DNA of 64,000 bases from a bacterium (GTDB taxonomy: Bacteria; Myxococcota_A; Bradymonadia; UBA7976; UBA1532). The notes below the pieces were generated by a model. The model was not told where the DNA came from and searched no databases. It saw nothing but the letters and a program-made list of their open reading frames with translations. The stretch covers positions 1 through 64,000 of the forward strand of contig JAUHYW010000008.1 of the NCBI GenBank assembly GCA_030426085.1, written 5' to 3'. Below, one piece after another: positions 46,288 to 55,939 of this stretch; position 1 is the first letter of the stretch; each line of letters opens with the position of its first letter. Both the position numbers and the translations under genes were made by a program.

Positions 46288-49200
46288 CGGCGGCGACGCC
46301 CGAGGCCGAGGCCGATCAGGCCGAGCAGCAGCAGCCCGCCGAGCGGCGCGCTCTGGCCCCCGATGCCCACCGTGCAGCCGTCGATGATGTTGCTGCCGCT
46401 GACCTCGCGCACGCCCCCGTCGGCGGCGACCCCGCCGTCGGGGGGCAGCGCCATGTCCGGCTGCACCCCGTCGTCATTCGGATCGAGGGGGTCGGTGCCG
46501 TCGTCCAGCTCGGTGCCGTCGTCCACCCCGCCGCCGTCGGTGTCGGCCACCCGGGGGTCGGTCTCCCCGTCGTCGGGGCCCCAGTCGCCGTCCCGGTCGA
46601 CGTCCTCTTCGCCGTCGGTCAGCGTATCGCCGTCGGTGTCGGCGTTGTTGGGGTCGGTCTCGCCGTCGTCGAAGCTGCCGTTCTGGTCGACGTCCTCGAT
46701 GCCGTCGCGCAGCCCGTCGCCGTCGGTGTCGGGGTTGAGCGGATCGGTCTCGGGGCTGCCGTCCCAGGTGCCGTTGCGGTTGCTGTCCTCGACCCCGTCG
46801 AGCAACCCGTCGTCGTCGCTGTCGTCGTCGAGCGGGTCGGTCTCGCCGTCGTCCCGCATGCCATTGCGGTTGCCGTCCTCGATCCCGTCGTCCAGGCCAT
46901 CGCCGTCGGTGTCGGCCCGGGTCGGATCGGTCTCGCCGTCGCCCCGCATGCCGTCCTGATCAGCGTCTTCGAGGCCGTCGGGCAGCCCGTCGCCGTCGGT
47001 GTCGGGGTTGGTCGGATCGGTCTCGCCCTCGTCCCGCTCGCCGTCCCGGTCCAGATCCTCGTTGCCGTCGCGCAGCCCGTCGCCGTCGGTGTCGGCGTTG
47101 TTCGGATCGGACTCGCCGTCGTCCAGATCACCGTTGCCGTTGACGTCCTCGGCGCCGTCGAGCAGCCCGTCGTCGTCCGAGTCGGGGTCCAGCGGGTCGG
47201 TCGGGTTGCTGCCGTTCACCTCGGGCCCGTCGAGCACGCCGTCGTCGTCGGTGTCGGGGTCGTCGGGGTCGGTCTCGCCGGGGTCGACCACGCCGTTGCC
47301 GTTGACGTCCTCCTCGAAGTCGCGCAGGCCGTCCATGTCGGTGTCGGCCAGGTCGTCCTCCGGGGTGCGGATGGGCTCCCGGCCGCCCTCGACCTCGAGC
47401 CCGTCCGGCTCGCCGCCGTCGTCGGTGTCCCAATCGCGGGGGTCGGTCTCGTCGTCGCCGGGGCCCCAGTCGCCGTCCCGATCGGCGTCCTCCTCGCCGT
47501 CGGTGAGCCCGTCGCCGTCGGTGTCGGGGTTCAGCGGGTCGGTCTCGCCGTCCTCGCCGCCCTGATACTCGCCGTCGCGGTTGACGTCCTCGAGCCCGTC
47601 GGGCAGGCCGTCGCCGTCGGTGTCCGGGTCGCGGGGGTCGGTCTCCCCGGGGTCCACCTGACCGTCGTGGTCGTCGTCCTCGACCCCGTCGGGCAGGCCG
47701 TCGCCGTCGGTGTCCGGGTCGCGGGGGTCGGTCTCGACGCCCTCGTCGAAGACGCCGTCGGCGTTCAGATCCTCGTCGCCGTCCTCGATCTGATCCCCGT
47801 CGGTGTCGTGGTTGTTGGGGTCGGTCTCGATGCCCTCCTGGTACGCGCCGTCCTGGTTGGCGTCCTCGACCCCGTCCTCGATGCCATCGAAGTCCGAGTC
47901 CGGGTTGCGGGGGCTGGTCGGGTTGGCGCCGTTCACCTCGGTGCCGTCGCTCAGGCCGTCCTCGTCGGTGTCGGGGTCCGACGGATCGGTCTCGTCGGCG
48001 TCCAGCCGGCCGTCGCCGTCGGCGTCCTCGTCGCCGTCGAGCAGCCCGTCGCCGTCGGTGTCGGGCACCAGCGGGTCGGTCTCGATCTCGCCGTTGACCT
48101 CGACCCCGTCGTTGCGCCCGTCGGCGTCGGTGTCCGGGTCGCGGGGGTCGGTCTCGCCGGCGTCCACCTGCCCGTTCCGGTTGGCGTCCTCGGTGCCGTC
48201 GCCCAGCCCGTCGCCGTCGGTGTCGGCCCGGCGGGGGTCGGTCTCGCCCTCGTCGAACTGCCCGTCGCGGTCGGCGTCCTCGACGCCGTCGAGGATGCCG
48301 TCGCCGTCGGTGTCGGGGTTGTTGGGGTCGGTCTCGTTCGGGCCGACGATGCCGTCCCCGTTGGGATCCTCCACCTCGTCGGTCAGCCCGTCGCCGTCCG
48401 AGTCGAGCCCGGGGTCGTCGGGCCCGCCGACCACGATCTCGTCGATCGGCTCATCGCAGGTCAGGCACGAGCCGGTGTCGACCACGTCGACGTCGCCGAT
48501 GACCCAGGTGTCCATGACCAGCGGCACGTCCTGGTTGCGCTGGGTCTCGGGATCGAAGCGCTGCCCCTGGCGCCAGTAGCGCCGCTGCCACGCGCCGCCG
48601 TCGGCCGGGATGGCCGAGCCGTCGGGCAGGCTGGTGTAGGTGTCGTCGGGGGCCTCGTCGATGAGCACCCGGTCGTTCTGGATGAGCCGGTCGTCCCAGA
48701 ACATGCGCCGGGCCCCGGGCTCACCGTCGGGCGCGTCGAGCTCGTAGACCACGAAGCCGTCGGCGTTCTCCTCGATGTCGCTCATCGGGAAGTGGGTCTC
48801 CGACGCGATCAGCCGGATCTCGAACTCGTAGGCCCCGTCGGGCACGACGTCGCCGTTCGGGTCGCGGCCGTCCCAGCCGACCGAGTTCTCGCCGACCTCG
48901 GCCGCGCCGCGCAGCACCAGATCGGCGTCCCGCTCGAGCACCCCGTTGTCGTTGGTGTCGACGATCACCTCGTAGGTGCCGCTGATGTTCGACTCGAAGG
49001 TGAACGCGCCCTGATCCTGCTCGCCGTCGCCGTCGGGGGTGATCGAGTTCGAGCCGACCTCGTCGTTGAACTGCACGTTCGAGATCTCGGGGGCCACCGC
49101 CGGATCGGGCGCCGGATCGGGGAAGTTGAGGTAGATGTCGTACTCGGGGATGGGGAAGGTGCCCCGCAGCCCGGTGTCGTTGGGGCACAGGCCGCCCGCG

Positions 49201-50102
49201 ATCTCGCCCAGGTAGCAGTTCGACAAGCCCGGCGTATCGGTCAGCCCGACCCGGTTGGCCACGAGCACGTAGTTGAACCCGCGCATGTTCTCGAAGTCGA
49301 TCACGAAGATGCGGGCCCCCTCCTCGGCCTCGAGGTCGACCGAGGCGACGACGTAGAAGTCCGTGTAGGTGCCGTACAAGAACGAGTGGGCGTTGATGGT
49401 CCACGAGTCGGTGTGCACCCGCCCGGCGGGCGCCGGGGCGCCGGTGTTGCTGTCGACGACGTCGACCTCGAAGAACCGGGTCGAGCGGCCGCTGCCGGTC
49501 AGCGTCTCGGGCTCACCGACGAAGTTGATCGACCACGCGCCCTCGACGTCGACCTCGACCTCGCGCCACGCGCGATCGGCGAAGTCCTGCTGGGCGTTGC
49601 AGTAGCCCCCGGCGACGTTGACCGTCAGCGGCACCCCGCACCGGGGGCGCAGCGGGCGGTCGCCCACCGGCTCGCCGGTTCTCAGCTCGAGGCACGCCTG
49701 GCCGAGGTTGCACTCGGCGTCGGCCTCGCAGCGCACCGGGTTGGGGGGGAAGACCACGATCTCGCGGCCGACGCGCCCGGCGGGGAACTCCCCGCCCACG
49801 CCCACGCAGTTGGCGTCGGGGTCGCGCCCGCAGTGGGGCTCGCCGCCGTCGCCCCGGTCGAGGGCGTAGGTCTCGAGGTCGCCGTCCCCGTCGGTGTCCT
49901 CCTCGACCGCCGGCTCGGTGAGGCCGTCGTCGCTCGAGCACACCCGGATCGTCTCGCCCGGGCGGGCGAAGACCGAGATCGTCGAGTTGCCCAGAAGCCC
50001 CTGGTTCAAGCCCAGATCACGGGTCCCTTCGGGCGCGGCCATGGCCAGCGGTGACAGGATCACGAGCCCTGTGACGAGACCCCACCTCGACGACGATCCC
50101 AC
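46284..50102 (-). CDS. Giant TSP3-like repeat surface protein with C-terminal sorting tail
   Basis: The product is 1272 residues from a GTG at 50102, preceded by AAAGGAG. A signal peptide (WGLVTGLVILSPLAMA) leads into about 500 residues of beta-rich sequence with a QDQGAFTFESN segment of the kind seen ahead of CHU_C/FlgD-like domains (SGTYEVIVDTNDNGVLE). Residues from about 555 on are some 21 calcium-binding repeats of the form ETDPxxPDTDGDGLPDGxED. The end has a single Cys, a hydrophobic run (LGGLLLLGLIGLGLG) and RRRR, like MYXO-CTERM or related sorting signals. It is expected at the cell surface. A lipoprotein gene overlaps its stop. Confidence 0.85.
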   Translation of the reverse strand: MGSSSRWGLVTGLVILSPLAMAAPEGTRDLGLNQGLLGNSTISVFARPGETIRVCSSDDGLTEPAVEEDTDGDGDLETYALDRGDGGEPHCGRDPDANCVGVGGEFPAGRVGREIVVFPPNPVRCEADAECNLGQACLELRTGEPVGDRPLRPRCGVPLTVNVAGGYCNAQQDFADRAWREVEVDVEGAWSINFVGEPETLTGSGRSTRFFEVDVVDSNTGAPAPAGRVHTDSWTINAHSFLYGTYTDFYVVASVDLEAEEGARIFVIDFENMRGFNYVLVANRVGLTDTPGLSNCYLGEIAGGLCPNDTGLRGTFPIPEYDIYLNFPDPAPDPAVAPEISNVQFNDEVGSNSITPDGDGEQDQGAFTFESNISGTYEVIVDTNDNGVLERDADLVLRGAAEVGENSVGWDGRDPNGDVVPDGAYEFEIRLIASETHFPMSDIEENADGFVVYELDAPDGEPGARRMFWDDRLIQNDRVLIDEAPDDTYTSLPDGSAIPADGGAWQRRYWRQGQRFDPETQRNQDVPLVMDTWVIGDVDVVDTGSCLTCDEPIDEIVVGGPDDPGLDSDGDGLTDEVEDPNGDGIVGPNETDPNNPDTDGDGILDGVEDADRDGQFDEGETDPRRADTDGDGLGDGTEDANRNGQVDAGETDPRDPDTDADGRNDGVEVNGEIETDPLVPDTDGDGLLDGDEDADGDGRLDADETDPSDPDTDEDGLSDGTEVNGANPTSPRNPDSDFDGIEDGVEDANQDGAYQEGIETDPNNHDTDGDQIEDGDEDLNADGVFDEGVETDPRDPDTDGDGLPDGVEDDDHDGQVDPGETDPRDPDTDGDGLPDGLEDVNRDGEYQGGEDGETDPLNPDTDGDGLTDGEEDADRDGDWGPGDDETDPRDWDTDDGGEPDGLEVEGGREPIRTPEDDLADTDMDGLRDFEEDVNGNGVVDPGETDPDDPDTDDDGVLDGPEVNGSNPTDPLDPDSDDDGLLDGAEDVNGNGDLDDGESDPNNADTDGDGLRDGNEDLDRDGERDEGETDPTNPDTDGDGLPDGLEDADQDGMRGDGETDPTRADTDGDGLDDGIEDGNRNGMRDDGETDPLDDDSDDDGLLDGVEDSNRNGTWDGSPETDPLNPDTDGDGLRDGIEDVDQNGSFDDGETDPNNADTDGDTLTDGEEDVDRDGDWGPDDGETDPRVADTDGGGVDDGTELDDGTDPLDPNDDGVQPDMALPPDGGVAADGGVREVSGSNIIDGCTVGIGGQSAPLGGLLLLGLIGLGLGRRRR

Positions 50103-50125
50103 GGCAAACTCCTTTGGTGCGGGTG

Positions 50126-50168
50126 TGCGAGCGCTCGCATTGTCGACCACCGCTCCCGGGCATTGCAA
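50126..50168 (-). promoter_or_regulatory. Candidate promoter and operator for the giant TSP3 gene
   Basis: Read on the minus strand, TTGCAA (50168-50163) and GACAAT (50144-50139) are separated by 18 bases and each matches the sigma-70 consensus at four of six positions. Directly downstream is a perfect 14-bp palindrome, TGCGAGCGCTCGCA (50126-50139), 23 bases before the GTG start. Its position over the expected transcription start suits a repressor site. GC-rich background makes the promoter match weak evidence. Confidence 0.35.
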
Positions 50169-50312
50169 ACATTCCGCACGACACGGATCGACCCATTGTG
50201 AGAGGTTTGCGACAATCGGCGAGCAGCCCGGCCACGGCCTGCCAGAACCGTCACCGACCGGCGCGTCGCCCGGGTGCCGGGGCCGGGGCGGGCCGCGGGC
50301 TCGACCCCGAGG

Positions 50313-50924
50313 TCAATCCAGCCCGATGCGCTTCTCGGCGCCGAGCAGCCCCCGCACGGTGGGCGCGGTCTCGACCCGCAGCAGGGCGTCGCGGGCCTCG
50401 TGAGCCGCCGGCCCCAGACCGCGCAGCCCGCGGGCGCAGGCCTCGCGCAGCGGCACGTCGTCGGGGGCGTTGAGCAGGGCCTGGGTCAGCCGCTCCAGGG
50501 CGCCGGCCCCCTCGCGCTCGGCGAGCACCAGGGCCGCCTTGCGCCGCAGCAGGCTGGGGGCGTCGGGCGACTCGAGCAGCGCGGCCAGGGTCGAGAGGCT
50601 GGCCGGGTCGTCGAGGTGCACCATCGCCGAGAGGGCCCGGGCCCGGACGACCGGGTGCTCGGCCGCGTCACCGGCCAGCGCGATCAGGGCCGGGGCGGCG
50701 GCGGGCCCCAGACGGGCGAAGTGCTCGGCCCGGGGCACGAACTCGAAGCCGTCGAACCAGCGGCGGATGGTCTGCCGGGCCTGATCGGCGGTCGGGGCGG
50801 GGATCGCGGCGCCGCCGCCGGGCATCGTCGCGCCGCCGCCGGGGGCCACGGTCTGAGCCCCGGCGGGCAGGGCGAAGAGAGCGAGCAGGGCCAGCGCGCG
50901 ACCCATCATCGTGGAGCGGTTCAT
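50313..50924 (-). CDS. Exported HEAT-repeat-like protein
   Basis: The product is 203 residues from the ATG at 50924, preceded by GAGGA. A signal ([15 protein letters not shown]) is followed by Gly/Pro-rich linker and then HEAT/PBS-like helices with the pattern [19 protein letters not shown] and [16 protein letters not shown]. The role is not known; such repeats usually bind protein. It starts 10 bases after the stop of the metalloprotease gene, so the two are likely one operon. Confidence 0.75.
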   Translation of the reverse strand: MNRSTMMGRALALLALFALPAGAQTVAPGGGATMPGGGAAIPAPTADQARQTIRRWFDGFEFVPRAEHFARLGPAAAPALIALAGDAAEHPVVRARALSAMVHLDDPASLSTLAALLESPDAPSLLRRKAALVLAEREGAGALERLTQALLNAPDDVPLREACARGLRGLGPAAHEARDALLRVETAPTVRGLLGAEKRIGLD

Positions 50925-50934
50925 CGGGTCCTCC

Positions 50935-53148
50935 TCAGCGGATCGCGGGGTTGCGCAGCAGGATGAACTGCTGATCGTTGGAGACCTTCTCCGCCGCGTC
51001 ACCGGCGGCCCAGAACATCAGGTTGTCGGCCCCGGCCGAGGCACACTCGCTGTTGTCGACCAGCCCGTCGGCGTTGCGGTCGCGGCTGTTGTCGCACTCG
51101 GCGGTGTCGGGCAGCGGGTCGAAGGCGGTGCCCTCGGCCTCGGTGGTGTGGAACAGCCCCAGGTAGTGCCCGCCCTCGTGGGCCATCGTCTGGGCGAGCT
51201 GCACCGGGTTGCGGCGGAAGCCGGCCATGGTCACCGCGACCCCCGAGTGGCTGGTGCCGTTGATGGTCGCCGGCCCGGGGATGCCCCCGGCGATGCCGAG
51301 GATGATGAACCCGGCCCGCCCGCCGACGATCTCGTCGACGAGGAAGAAGTTGATCGCGCCGTCGGCCTGACAGCCGATGCCCCCGAGGTTGCTCGAGCTG
51401 GCGAACATCCGGCTCAGCTCGGACGAGGCGCCCTCGACGCTGTCGATCACCGCGAACCGGGCGGCGTCGTTGCCCGACATGTCGCAGTAGTTGATCGCGC
51501 CGACCTCGATGCCCCGCCCGCCGAGCAGGCTGCGCATCTCGCTCACCGCCGCCTGGAAGTCGCCGTCGGACTGCGCCGAGGCGGCGTCGATGCCGCTGAT
51601 GTCGGCGAAGACGAAGTTGACGTCGAGCGACCCGTTCTGGGGCTCGCCCTCGGCGGTCTTGACCAGCGCGGTGACCCGGATGTCGCTGGTGGAGCCCTCC
51701 TTGATCAGCCGGAAGGTGTAGGCCCCGGCCACCGGCGTCGCCCGGGGGCTCGACGGCACGAACTGGGTGATCTGGTCGGCGCTGGGGAAGAAGCGGAACT
51801 CGCTGCCGAAGGGGTCCTGGAAGTCGTAGACCGTGCGCCCCCGGGGGTCGGTCATGTCGCCGATGACCATCAGGTCGTCCCCCGCCCCTTCGGCGAGGAT
51901 GGCGAAGCCGATCGCGTCGCTCGGCACGTCGAGCACGAGCGGGTCGCTCAGCTCGCCGCCGACCCGGATGCGCTCGGTCAGCACCCGCTCTTCGACCTCG
52001 CCGGCGCCCTGGCCGGGCACCACGCAGCGCCCCGAGGACGCCGAGCAGCTCAGCCCGTCGGCGCAGTCCCCGTCGCCCTGACACGGGGCCCGGCAGCCGC
52101 CGTCGTCGCAGATGTAGCCCGGCCGGCAGTCCAGGTCGCCCTCGCACAGCGCGAGGCAGCCGCGCCGCGCGCCGGGCAGATCGGCGCACAGGCCGCCGTC
52201 GCACGCGCCGTCCCCGCCGCAGTCCGAAGTGCAGTATCCGTTGACCCAGCCCTCGCCGGCGAAGCAGTCGCTGCTCTGGCAGTCGGTGTCGCCGGCGCAG
52301 AAGGCGCCGAGCGGGTTGGGGTCGCCCGCGCCGTCCTTGCAGACGCCCTCGACGCTGTCGCAGTGCTTGCCGTCGCCGCAGGCCGCGTCGCTCTGGCACT
52401 TGGGCACGCAGGCCCGGATCGCCTTCACGTCGCCGTTGCTGTCGGCCCGCTCGGCGATCTGGCGGCAGATGTAGCCCTCGTCGGTGCGGCAGTCGCCGCT
52501 GCCCTCGCAGATCGACAGGCAGACGGCGGCCCCGTCGACGGTGGCGCACTCGCTGCCCGGCTCGCACTCGCCGAACTGGCTCGAGCACTGGGCCGAGCAG
52601 TAGCCCCCGCGGAACTCGGTGCTCTTGATGCACAGCCCGCCGTTGCACGAGCCGTTGGTGGTGCAGGCGTCCCCGGTGGCCCGCTCGCCGCGGGGTACGC
52701 AGTCGCCGGAGGCGGTGTCGCACCGCCGGCCGGCCTCGCAGTCGGCGTCCTGCTCGCACTTGGGCACGCAGACGCCGACCTCGCGGCCGTCGGAGTTGAT
52801 GACGGTCGGGCGGGCCGAGCAGCGGTAGTCGTCGCGGCAGTCGCCGCTGCCGTTGTCGGTCAGGCAGCCGTCGAGGCAGAAGTACGCCTGGTCGCCCAGC
52901 TCTTCGCAGATGGACTGGTCATCGCAGTCGAACAGCCCGCCGAGGCAGTCGACGGTGCAGTACCCGCCGGGCATCTTGAGGCAGGTGGCCTCGTCGCCCT
53001 CCTCGACGACGACCTCGGGGCAGTCGTCGGCCGCCTCGCAGGCGGCGCCGATGGCGCCGGCCTTGGCCTGACCTTCTTCGATGTTCTTGCAGCCCGCGAG
53101 CGCGATCACGGCGAGGGCCGCGGCGACTCCGGCGTGTGCTCTGCGCAT
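50935..53148 (-). CDS. Metzincin-type metalloprotease lipoprotein, Cys-rich
   Basis: The product is 737 residues from the ATG at 53148, with AGGAGG upstream. The lipobox is ALAGC (Cys20). Residues about 30-375 carry many Cys-rich repeats (CKSDxxCGDGKHC-type, CDGGLCADLPG), which are probably disulfide-bonded. The C-terminal domain contains the zinc motif HEGGHYLGLFH (657-667, HExxHxxGxxH) and a downstream LMFW that could serve as the Met-turn, placing it among metzincins, nearest pappalysin-like forms. It should be an exported protease anchored by lipid; substrates are unknown. Confidence 0.85.
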   Translation of the reverse strand: MRRAHAGVAAALAVIALAGCKNIEEGQAKAGAIGAACEAADDCPEVVVEEGDEATCLKMPGGYCTVDCLGGLFDCDDQSICEELGDQAYFCLDGCLTDNGSGDCRDDYRCSARPTVINSDGREVGVCVPKCEQDADCEAGRRCDTASGDCVPRGERATGDACTTNGSCNGGLCIKSTEFRGGYCSAQCSSQFGECEPGSECATVDGAAVCLSICEGSGDCRTDEGYICRQIAERADSNGDVKAIRACVPKCQSDAACGDGKHCDSVEGVCKDGAGDPNPLGAFCAGDTDCQSSDCFAGEGWVNGYCTSDCGGDGACDGGLCADLPGARRGCLALCEGDLDCRPGYICDDGGCRAPCQGDGDCADGLSCSASSGRCVVPGQGAGEVEERVLTERIRVGGELSDPLVLDVPSDAIGFAILAEGAGDDLMVIGDMTDPRGRTVYDFQDPFGSEFRFFPSADQITQFVPSSPRATPVAGAYTFRLIKEGSTSDIRVTALVKTAEGEPQNGSLDVNFVFADISGIDAASAQSDGDFQAAVSEMRSLLGGRGIEVGAINYCDMSGNDAARFAVIDSVEGASSELSRMFASSSNLGGIGCQADGAINFFLVDEIVGGRAGFIILGIAGGIPGPATINGTSHSGVAVTMAGFRRNPVQLAQTMAHEGGHYLGLFHTTEAEGTAFDPLPDTAECDNSRDRNADGLVDNSECASAGADNLMFWAAGDAAEKVSNDQQFILLRNPAIR

Positions 53149-53287
53149 CGCAAAGCCTCCTGTATTCGATGGGGCGTTGTCGGGCGACACGATACCGCAA
53201 TCGGGCCGCGGCTTCCGTTACGTGTGGTATCGGAGGCGTATTCGAGGCGTCGGGCAGGCGCACGCGATGAAGTGCGCCGGGGCGGGC

Positions 53288-54136
53288 TCAGAAGTCGACG
53301 CCGACGTTGATGTGCACGTCGAACAGCGCCTGGGCCACCGCGATCTCGGGGGTGAGGTTGAACGCGCCGAGGATGAACCGGCTGCCGAGCACGAAGCGGT
53401 GGATGACCTGGGTCTCGGAGGCGAAGACGAAGCTGGCCTCGGGGTCCTCGCCGTCGCCGGGGGTCGCGTCGACCACCCCGCTGCCGGCGATGACCCACGC
53501 CGGGCTGTACGAGATGTAGGGCGCGATGTTGGCCACCCCGCCGGCCCCGAAGGACTTGCCCACGATCAGATCGAACCCGGCGGTGGTCAGCTCGAGCGTC
53601 GGCGAGCCGACCACCCGGTTGACGCTGCCCCGCACCGCGATGTCGACCGGGAAGGCGTCGATCGCCTCGTTGAGCGCCCACTTGAGCGCGCCGCCGAACG
53701 ACCACAGCTCGCTCTCGAGCAGATAGGCCCCGTTCATGCCGATCTCGAAGCTGTAGGGCAGCCCCTTGCGCACGTCGAAGCGCATGGTCGTCAGCACCGA
53801 GCCGGGGTCGCCGTCCTCGACGCCGCGGACCCAGTAGTCCTCGTCGGCGTTGATCGTGTGGATCCCGATCTGGAGGTTGAGCTGGAATCCGTTGATGCCC
53901 ATCGTCTCGGCGGGGGCGAGCACCATCGGCGCGAACATCATGCCGTATTCCCGGCTGAGGTCGCGGAAGGCGGCCTGATCGGGCAGGGGCGCCTTGCCGC
54001 ACGGGGTGGCGCTGCCGGCTTCGTCGACGACGCAGAGCCGGTCGAGCGCGGGGTCGTTGTCGAGCGCCCACGCGTCGGCGCCGACCGTCGTGGTCAGCAA
54101 CGCTGCCAGAGCGGCAGTCCCAATCGAGGCCCTCAT
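53288..54136 (-). CDS. Outer-membrane beta-barrel protein
   Basis: The product is 282 residues from the ATG at 54136, preceded by GGGAGG. A signal peptide (IGTAALAALLTTTVGADAWA) is followed by alternating polar/hydrophobic strands (FQLNLQIGIHTI, YSFEIGMNGAYLL, FDVHINVGVDF) and a terminal phenylalanine, all typical of a small barrel. It may be in the same surface-protein region as its neighbours, but is 139 bases from the metalloprotease gene and probably has its own promoter. No named family is recognised. Confidence 0.7.
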   Translation of the reverse strand: MRASIGTAALAALLTTTVGADAWALDNDPALDRLCVVDEAGSATPCGKAPLPDQAAFRDLSREYGMMFAPMVLAPAETMGINGFQLNLQIGIHTINADEDYWVRGVEDGDPGSVLTTMRFDVRKGLPYSFEIGMNGAYLLESELWSFGGALKWALNEAIDAFPVDIAVRGSVNRVVGSPTLELTTAGFDLIVGKSFGAGGVANIAPYISYSPAWVIAGSGVVDATPGDGEDPEASFVFASETQVIHRFVLGSRFILGAFNLTPEIAVAQALFDVHINVGVDF

Positions 54137-54308
54137 TCGCCCTCCCGGGTCGACGACGGGGTGATGCGATCGCCGCACCGGGCGACGCTCGCCGAGGGTA
54201 GGTCGGCCCCCGGGGGGTGTCAAGATGGAGGCGCCACCGGCCCCCGGCGGGGGGGTCGGCGGGCCGAAACGGTCGATCATGGCGGTGACCTGTACTACGA
54301 TCGCGACC

Positions 54309-55196
54309 ATGCCGTCTTCCCCGCCCCCGGAGCCGCCCTCCAGACGCCGCCGTCGCCGCCGCCGGTTCGACCTGCGCAAGGCGATGTTCATCCTGCCGAA
54401 CCTGTTCACGGTCAGCTCCATCTTCTGCGGCTTCTACGGCGCGGTCACCGCGGCGGCGGCCACCGGGCCCTCCGACCTGTATCGGGCGTGCATCGCGATC
54501 CTGTTCGCCATGGTCTTCGACTCGGTCGACGGCCGGGTGGCCCGGCTGACCCGGACCCAGTCCGACTTCGGGGTGCAGATGGACTCCCTGGCCGACGTGA
54601 TCTCGTTCGGCGCGGCCCCGGCGCTGGTGGCCTGGCACTGGGGGCTGGCCGACTTCGGCACGGTGGGCCTGCTGGCGTGCTTCGTCTACACCGCCTGCGG
54701 CGCGATCCGGCTGGCCCGGTTCAACGTGATGGCCGCCGACGCGAGCGGGCCGTCGAGCTACTTCCTGGGGCTGCCCATCCCGGCGGCGGCGGGGCTGCTG
54801 GTGGCCACGATCATCGCCTCGCTGCAAGCGGGCCGCAGCCTGGACGGCAGCCAGGCCTGGGCCCCGGTGCTCATGCTGGGCCTGGGGCTGCTGATGGTCA
54901 GCAACATCCGCTTCCCCACCTTCAAGGCCACCAAGATGACGAAGCGCGCGTTCGCCGCGCTGATGCTGGTCTTCGGCACGATGGTGGTGCTCGCCATCCA
55001 GGTCCGGCCGTCGTTCGCCATCGTCACCCTGATGGGCAGCTATCTGGTGCTGGGGCTGGCCGGCGAGGCGGCCCGGATGGTGCGCCGGATGCAGGGTGGG
55101 GACGCCGCGGTCGAGGAGGACGACGACCCCCTCGACGACCCTTTGCAGCAGCTCGACCTCGGCCTCGAGGACGAGGACGAAGAGCTGCTCGACTGA
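54309..55196 (+). CDS. pssA: CDP-diacylglycerol-serine O-phosphatidyltransferase
   Basis: The product is 295 residues if started at the ATG at 54309; an ATG at 54279 is also in frame, and neither has a strong ribosome site. It has the CDP-alcohol phosphotransferase motif DG(x)2AR(x)8G(x)3D(x)3D, seen as DGRVARLTRTQSDFGVQMD followed by SLAD, and several membrane helices. It makes phosphatidylserine from CDP-diacylglycerol and serine at the inner membrane. An Arg-rich N-terminus ([12 protein letters not shown]) and an acidic C-terminal tail (EEDDDPLDD) flank it. The HD-domain gene follows after seven bases. Confidence 0.9.
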   Translation: MPSSPPPEPPSRRRRRRRRFDLRKAMFILPNLFTVSSIFCGFYGAVTAAAATGPSDLYRACIAILFAMVFDSVDGRVARLTRTQSDFGVQMDSLADVISFGAAPALVAWHWGLADFGTVGLLACFVYTACGAIRLARFNVMAADASGPSSYFLGLPIPAAAGLLVATIIASLQAGRSLDGSQAWAPVLMLGLGLLMVSNIRFPTFKATKMTKRAFAALMLVFGTMVVLAIQVRPSFAIVTLMGSYLVLGLAGEAARMVRRMQGGDAAVEEDDDPLDDPLQQLDLGLEDEDEELLD

Positions 55197-55203
55197 TCGG
55201 CCG

Positions 55204-55917
55204 ATGGCAGCCCCCGACCCCACCGACGCGGCGGCGTTCGTCGCCGAGAGCCTGTCCCTGCTGCGCATGATCTTCGAGCGCCCGGCCGAGCCGACGGTGC
55301 GCCTGCTCGGTCGCCCCCTGGCCGAGCGGGTCGCCCGGTGGGCCCGGGCGGCCCCGCTCATGGCGCTGGCCGCCGCCCCGCCCGCCGAGGCCGATCCGGT
55401 GCACGGGCTGCGGGTCGGGCTGCTGGCCGCCGCGCTGGGGGCCCGCTGGGGGCTGGGGCCGGCCTCGTGCGCCGCGCTGGCCTACGGGGCGCTGATGCAC
55501 GACCTGGGCAAGACGCTGATCGCGGACGACATCCGCAAGCGGGCGCCGGTGCTCGAGGCCGGCGAGCGGGAGCTGTACCTCCAGCACCCGGAGTTCGCGG
55601 TGGGGCTGCTCATCGCCCACGGCTCGATCGACGCGCTGGCCCGGGACGCGGTGGTGGCCCACCACGAGCGGCTGGACGGGCGGGGGTCGCCTTATGGCCT
55701 GATGGGGGACGCGGTGCCGCTCGGCGGCCGGCTGGTGGCGGTGGCCGACGCCTACGACGCCTGGATGCGCCGCCCGGGCCACCGGGCGCCACGCTCGGCG
55801 CTGGCCGCGCTCGACGCCCTGAGCCCGGGCCTCGACCCGGCGGTGGTGGCGCTGCTGGAGCAGCTCGTCGACGAGGGGCTGGATGGGGCGGCCCGGCGGC
55901 CGGCAGCCGGCATGTAG
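55204..55917 (+). CDS. HD-GYP-like phosphohydrolase
   Basis: The product is 237 residues, starting seven bases after pssA. It shows the HD pair in LMHDLGKTLIADDI (99-103) and HHERLDGRGSPYGL (about 151-164), where the HD-GYP consensus HHExxDGxGYP has Ser in place of Tyr. Other helices match the HD fold. HD-GYP proteins hydrolyse cyclic-di-GMP, but many degenerate members lack activity, so the substrate is uncertain. Co-location with phosphatidylserine synthase is of unknown meaning. Confidence 0.82.
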   Translation: MAAPDPTDAAAFVAESLSLLRMIFERPAEPTVRLLGRPLAERVARWARAAPLMALAAAPPAEADPVHGLRVGLLAAALGARWGLGPASCAALAYGALMHDLGKTLIADDIRKRAPVLEAGERELYLQHPEFAVGLLIAHGSIDALARDAVVAHHERLDGRGSPYGLMGDAVPLGGRLVAVADAYDAWMRRPGHRAPRSALAALDALSPGLDPAVVALLEQLVDEGLDGAARRPAAGM

Positions 55918-55939
55918 CGAGCGCCGGCCGCGCTCGGGC

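Noticed and set aside
46500-48450. Second regularly spaced repeat tract
   Set aside because: This is the DTDGDG repeat part of a single 1272-residue protein, not a non-coding array.
53190-53232. Dyad CGATACC/GGTATCG between the metalloprotease and barrel genes
   Set aside because: The arms are seven bases and 29 bases apart; chance occurrence is likely and no promoter boxes support it.
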